From Flavobacteriales bacterium UBA5081 (GTDB taxonomy: Bacteria; Bacteroidota; Bacteroidia; Flavobacteriales_E; Vicingaceae), in the NCBI GenBank assembly GCA_002415785.1, contig DIAJ01000028.1, positions 42,956 to 106,955 of the forward strand: DNA of 64,000 bases, read 5' to 3'. The position numbers and the translations under genes were made by a program. The stretch's first letter is position 1, and every line of letters begins with the position of its first letter. The notes under the pieces were generated by a model. That model saw only the letters and a list, made by a program, of their open reading frames with translations. It did no database searches and was not told the origin of the DNA. This document shows, one piece after another, positions 60,099-64,000 of this stretch.

Positions 60099-62084
60099 AT
60101 GTTTAAAGATTTAAAACACCACTACCCTGCTACAATTTTAATGTTCGTCATTTTAATTTGGGGCAGTTATTACTTGTTTAACCAAAGCATGAGTGAGTAT
60201 CCGAGCTATGTTCACGCTTGGACACAAAGCGATCGCTTGGCTTTAGCGATGAATTTTCAGGAGAACGGATTTGATTTTTTTCATCCTGCAACATACAACT
60301 TACTTACTAAAGATGGGATTACTCAAGTAGATTTCCCTATTCACGACTACTTGGTGGCTGTGATTAGCAAAGTATTAAATTCCGACTTGGTTTTTACTTT
60401 TCGACTATACAATTTACTTTATGCACTAATTGGACTATTTTTCTTTTTTCGCTTGGCTTTATTACTTACAAAGTCTGATCGAAGAGCCATTTGGGCAACT
60501 TCATTTCTTTTTACTCTGCCGGTTTTGGTCTACTATCAAAACGGTTTTCTTCCATCCGTTCCTTCTTTCGCCAACTTTATCATCGGGCTTTATGCTTTTG
60601 CACTATACCTTAATAATTTTAAACTGAAACACTTTTACCTTTCAATTGGCTTTCTCACCCTAGCAGCACTCAGTCGTTCACCATTTTTTGTCTTTTTATT
60701 TGCTTTACTTCTCCATAGAATTGTCATATCATTTCAATCTAAAAAATGGAGAATAAAAGAGTTGTTTGCCTCTTTACTGGGAATTGCTCTCTTTATAGCT
60801 TACTTCGCCTACAATCAATCATTAGCCAACAAGTACGGCAGTATGTTTTTAACGGAATTACTTTATTTTGATTCAATTGACGCTTTTACCAATGTAATCA
60901 ACACTGCTGTCGACCGTTTTGGAAAGGAAATTTTAAGTCCATTTCACGCGATTTTACTTATTGCCTTGCTTGCAGTAGCTTATGTTCAACTTAAAAAAGG
61001 GCTAAAAGTGACTTTTTGGTGGAGTTCTATGAGTTTATACTTTTTAATTAGCTTAATTGGTGTGGCTTTGTTTTTCTATTTAATGGGAAAACAGTTTGCC
61101 GATCATGATTATTACTATATAGATACTTTCTATCCTCTTTTGGCAATGATCTTATTACTCTGCTTGAGCAAAATTGAGATACCTAAAAAATGGTACACTC
61201 CAACAGCAGTTGTGAGCGGCATTTTCTTCTTTTACTTTTTTTCACACGCTAAGGATATTCAAGAAAAGCGCTACACTCCTCCTTACAACGATAGAATTGA
61301 TTACGCTTATGAAGTTTACAAAAGGGCTAAAAGTGACCTTAAAGATTGGGGAATCGATAAGAAAGATACACTTTTAGTTTTGGATGCCGTTTCTACCAAT
61401 ATGCCTTTTACCCTTTGGCAAAACCGCGGATATACTTTGCTTAACAGCGGGGAAGAAACCGTCAAAAATGCCCTTGATACCTTAGATTTCAGTTATGTTG
61501 TTCTGTTAGATAGCAATTTTGTAACCGACACTTACAAAGATTATCCGGAACTAATTAAACGATTAAAATTAGTCCATCACAATGGTGAATTAGGACTTTA
61601 CAAAAAATCTCAGGAGAATAATCCTGTTCACTTTTTTGAGCATTTTCATTATTTAGCTGAAGACGATTTCGATGGACAGTCTACTTTAGATAGCGCCACT
61701 TTAGCTTGGGCTAAAATTGAAGAAACTGATTCAATTTATGGAAAAAGCTACTATTTGCCATTTGATTATGAATACGCCTTAACTGTAAAAAAACAGTTCA
61801 ATAATTTAAACTCAAATATACCTTTAGAGGTTTTTGTATTAGCAGATTACAAACCATTAGGCGATACCGCTCAAATTCAATTAGTATTGTCACATGGTGA
61901 CTTTTACGAAGCTCAATATTTAGAGAACTTTATTACTAAAGTAGATGAGTGGCAACAAAAGTTGTTTCGATTTAAGGTTCCTGCAGCTAAGCTTAATTTA
62001 AATGAACCAATAAGTATCTACTTTTGGAATCCTGAAAAAGACAATTTATACATTGACAACTATAAAATACTGATATACCAATGA
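60099..62084 (+). CDS. Membrane glycosyltransferase, PMT_2/ArnT-like (GT39/GT83 type)
   Basis: A 661-aa protein with about ten membrane helices in the first 410 residues. The first loop, VHAWTQSDRLALAMNFQENG (with an acidic D/R cluster), is the family's catalytic loop position. Then FFRLALLLTKSDRRAIWATS and other helices follow. The C-terminal 250 residues are a periplasmic domain. These enzymes use polyprenyl-phosphate sugars to glycosylate lipids or proteins. Substrate unknown. The stop overlaps the next ORF start by 4 bases. Confidence 0.78.
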   Translation: MFKDLKHHYPATILMFVILIWGSYYLFNQSMSEYPSYVHAWTQSDRLALAMNFQENGFDFFHPATYNLLTKDGITQVDFPIHDYLVAVISKVLNSDLVFTFRLYNLLYALIGLFFFFRLALLLTKSDRRAIWATSFLFTLPVLVYYQNGFLPSVPSFANFIIGLYAFALYLNNFKLKHFYLSIGFLTLAALSRSPFFVFLFALLLHRIVISFQSKKWRIKELFASLLGIALFIAYFAYNQSLANKYGSMFLTELLYFDSIDAFTNVINTAVDRFGKEILSPFHAILLIALLAVAYVQLKKGLKVTFWWSSMSLYFLISLIGVALFFYLMGKQFADHDYYYIDTFYPLLAMILLLCLSKIEIPKKWYTPTAVVSGIFFFYFFSHAKDIQEKRYTPPYNDRIDYAYEVYKRAKSDLKDWGIDKKDTLLVLDAVSTNMPFTLWQNRGYTLLNSGEETVKNALDTLDFSYVVLLDSNFVTDTYKDYPELIKRLKLVHHNGELGLYKKSQENNPVHFFEHFHYLAEDDFDGQSTLDSATLAWAKIEETDSIYGKSYYLPFDYEYALTVKKQFNNLNSNIPLEVFVLADYKPLGDTAQIQLVLSHGDFYEAQYLENFITKVDEWQQKLFRFKVPAAKLNLNEPISIYFWNPEKDNLYIDNYKILIYQ

Positions 62085-63079
62085 ATGAAAATCAAGAATA
62101 TAAAGCATTTGTCGTAAGAGAAAATGCAGACGGAAAATTTAGTAGAGGAATAGAAACAAAAAAGATTTCTGATTTACCTCAGAATGAAGTATTAATTAAG
62201 GTGAAATTTGCAGCCTTAAACTATAAAGATGCTCTTTCAGCCTCAGGGCATAAGGGAATAACCAGAGAATACCCACATGTCCCGGGTGTTGACGCCGTTG
62301 GTGTGGTTGTAAGTTGTAAAACAGATGACTTTAAAGAGGGCGATGAAGTAATTGTTACCTCTTATGACTTCGGCATGAATACTTCCGGTGGGTTTCAAGA
62401 ATATATCAACGTTCCTGCTGCTTGGCCGGTAAAAAAGCCTAAAAAATTGAGCATGGAAGAAAGCATGGTTCTTGGAACCGGTGGATTTACCGCAGCTCTT
62501 TCTCTATATAAAATGGAACAAAACGGACAAAATCCGGAAATGGGACCAATTTTAGTTACCGGTTCAACTGGTGGTGTTGGCAGCATGGCAGTATCTATTT
62601 TGTCGCAAAACGGTTACGAAGTAATTGCAGCCAGTGGAAAAAAAGAAGCCCATGATTATTTAAAAAGCTTAGGGGCTACAAAGATTATCAGCCGCGAGGA
62701 AAGCAATGACCAAAGCGGTAAACCATTGCTGAGAAGTCAGTGGGCAGGAGCAATTGACACCGTGGGAGATAACACCTTAGCGACTTGCATTAAAGCTTGT
62801 GGAAGAAACGGAAATATTGCCGTTTGTGGATTGGTTGCTTCACCAAAATTAGAAACTACAGTCTATCCTTTCATTTTAAATGGTGTAAACCTCTTAGGCA
62901 TAGAAACCGCCGAAACTCCTAGAAATATTCGTTTAAAAATATGGGAACTATTAGCTGACTCTTGGAAACCTAAACAACTGAATGAAATGAAACGAATCAT
63001 AAAGCTAGAGAGTCTCGAAAATGAAATTCAACAAATGTTAGAGGGAAAGTCTAAAGGTCGTGTTGTGGTTGAGTTTTAA
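62081..63079 (+). CDS. YhdH/YhfP-family NADPH quinone oxidoreductase
   Basis: A 332-aa zinc-free medium-chain reductase. GroES-like N-domain: KVKFAALNYKDALSASGHKG, GVDAVGVV, GDEVIVTSYDFGMNTSGGFQ. The Rossmann part has ILVTGSTGGVGSMAVSIL, which contains the TGxxGGVG nucleotide-binding motif, and the YhdH-typical end GIETAETPRNIRLKIWELL. Members include AcuI acrylyl-CoA reductases. It overlaps the glycosyltransferase end by 4 bases but is functionally unrelated to it. Confidence 0.9.
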   Translation: MNENQEYKAFVVRENADGKFSRGIETKKISDLPQNEVLIKVKFAALNYKDALSASGHKGITREYPHVPGVDAVGVVVSCKTDDFKEGDEVIVTSYDFGMNTSGGFQEYINVPAAWPVKKPKKLSMEESMVLGTGGFTAALSLYKMEQNGQNPEMGPILVTGSTGGVGSMAVSILSQNGYEVIAASGKKEAHDYLKSLGATKIISREESNDQSGKPLLRSQWAGAIDTVGDNTLATCIKACGRNGNIAVCGLVASPKLETTVYPFILNGVNLLGIETAETPRNIRLKIWELLADSWKPKQLNEMKRIIKLESLENEIQQMLEGKSKGRVVVEF

Positions 63080-63174
63080 TGTTAAATCTATATTTTGTTT
63101 AATATTTTTAAATTAATATTGAACAAAACAAAGTACTAAAGGTTAACTTAACATTAACTTTAAAAACTAAACAA

Positions 63175-64000
63175 ATGAAAAATGTAAAATTTCTAGCCTA
63201 TTTATTTTTAGGAATCAGTTTAAGTGCTTCAATTGTCGCTTGTAGCGATGATGATGACGATGTTCAACCAATGACAAGTAACAGTAATACACAAAACAAC
63301 ATTGCAGAAATAGCAATTGCAGGTGATGAAACCGACAGTTTAGTAGTTGCTTTAACGCAAGCTGGTTTAGTAAGCACATTTGAAGGTAGTGGAAACTTCA
63401 CCGTATTTGCTCCTTCCAATCAAGCATTTGCTGACTTTATAGCGGCCACTCCCGGAGTGAATCAAATTGCGGACATTCCGAATGAATTGTTGACAAACAC
63501 CCTACTTTATCATGTATTAAACAATGAAGTAAAATCAGCTGATTTAAGTGATAATTTATACGCTCCAACTTTAAATACTGAAGCTCCGGATAATGAATCT
63601 GTGGTACTTAAAGTAAATACAGCCAATGGAGTTACAGTAGATAATTCTGCTAATGTTTTACAAGCTGATATTGATGCCTCCAATGGAGTTATTCACTTAA
63701 TCGATGCAGTTATTTCACCGAGAAATATAGTTGAATTAGCAGTAAATGATAATCGATTTGACAGTTTGGTAGTAGCTTTAACCCAGCCGAGTTTTACATT
63801 CGTTAATACTTTAGAAGGAAACGGACCATTCACCGTATTTGCTCCAACAAATCAAGCATTTATTGACCTGTTAGCAACAAATGCTAGCTGGAATAGAATT
63901 TCTGACATTGACCAAACTACTCTTTCAGCAGTTTTACAATACCATGTAGTTAGTGGCGCCAATGTACAATCGGGAGCTTTATCTCAAGGACAAAATATAA
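63175..64000 (+). CDS. Fasciclin-domain lipoprotein (partial)
   Basis: Open to the right edge (275 codons seen). Starts MKNVKFLAYLFLGISLSASI followed by the lipobox VAC and an Asp-rich stretch. Two FAS1 domains are recognisable: residues about 40-180 with GNFTVFAPSNQAFADF and VLQADIDASNGVIHLIDAVI, and a second from about 185 with GPFTVFAPTNQAFIDLL, VLQYHVVSG. FAS1 lipoproteins act in adhesion or matrix interaction. Its start follows an AT-rich leader after the quinone oxidoreductase gene, so it probably has its own promoter. Confidence 0.92.
   Translation, partial: MKNVKFLAYLFLGISLSASIVACSDDDDDVQPMTSNSNTQNNIAEIAIAGDETDSLVVALTQAGLVSTFEGSGNFTVFAPSNQAFADFIAATPGVNQIADIPNELLTNTLLYHVLNNEVKSADLSDNLYAPTLNTEAPDNESVVLKVNTANGVTVDNSANVLQADIDASNGVIHLIDAVISPRNIVELAVNDNRFDSLVVALTQPSFTFVNTLEGNGPFTVFAPTNQAFIDLLATNASWNRISDIDQTTLSAVLQYHVVSGANVQSGALSQGQNI

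Noticed and set aside
1..64000. tRNA, rRNA or CRISPR array
   Set aside because: I looked for T-loop-like GGTTCGAATCC runs, rRNA motifs and regularly spaced identical repeats; none was found. The GATTGAATCC at about 47616 lacks a cloverleaf context.

Overview
The window looks like chromosomal DNA of a Bacteroidota bacterium, probably Flavobacteriia or a close relative. The evidence is low GC, a C-terminal type IX secretion (T9SS) sorting domain, DUF5686/CarboxypepD_reg and YwqK-type proteins, TspO, fasciclin lipoproteins and Bacteroidota-type -7 boxes (TANNTTTG). There are no rRNA or tRNA genes and no CRISPR array.

Layout. (1) 1-12.1 kb, minus strand: a Tc-type toxin, with a giant TcA-like subunit (3525 aa) carrying two Ig-like domains, followed by the N-terminal part of a TcB/SpvB-like subunit that runs off the left edge. 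(2) 12.4-13.3 kb: a tyrosine recombinase with an AGAA microsatellite upstream, a plausible island edge. (3) 13.5-22.2 kb, minus strand: a tightly packed six-gene unit in the order XRE regulator, Hsp90/sacsin-like ATPase, AlbA_2 protein with a HEPN-like end, HEPN-like protein with an NTF2-like tail, OLD ATPase-TOPRIM nuclease (GajA-like) and UvrD-type helicase (GajB-like). The last two look like Gabija; the first four look like an additional, probably undescribed module transcribed into it. (4) 22.3-24.6 kb, plus strand: two further proteins with RNxxxH HEPN motifs. (5) 24.7-30.8 kb, minus strand: a divergent Wadjet/MksBEFG-like operon (JetA-B-C-D order). Together 12.4-31 kb is a defence island with four separate HEPN-type RX4H proteins.

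(6) 30.8-39.1 kb: an 0.87 kb intergenic region with structured repeat elements, a T9SS-exported SBBP beta-propeller protein, a probable 5'-truncated outer-membrane barrel protein, two LVIVD lipoproteins, repeat-rich gaps, and a TspO / glycerophosphodiesterase / small-molecule kinase operon. (7) 39.4-46.2 kb: a DUF5686 outer-membrane protein, small membrane proteins (one tandem duplicate pair), a BatD-like protein, a RelE/ParE toxin-antitoxin pair and a LysE exporter. (8) 46.2-55.3 kb: a REP-like palindrome, an NRDE protein, a strongly structured intergenic region, a YbiT-like ABC-F protein with a degenerate second Walker A, two secreted proteins (one MORN/YwqK-rich) and a second related toxin-antitoxin pair. 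(9) 55.4-64 kb: core metabolism and translation genes, namely HMG-CoA-lyase family, PyrD, a STAS-like protein, BipA/TypA, a membrane glycosyltransferase, a YhdH-type quinone oxidoreductase and a fasciclin lipoprotein running off the right edge.

Main candidates for novelty are the XRE/Hsp90-like/AlbA_2-HEPN/HEPN block fused to Gabija, the HEPN pair between it and the Wadjet-like operon, the Ig-bearing TcA, and the structured intergenic elements at 30.9-31.5 and 47.5-47.7 kb. All assignments are from reading the sequence; no database search was run.
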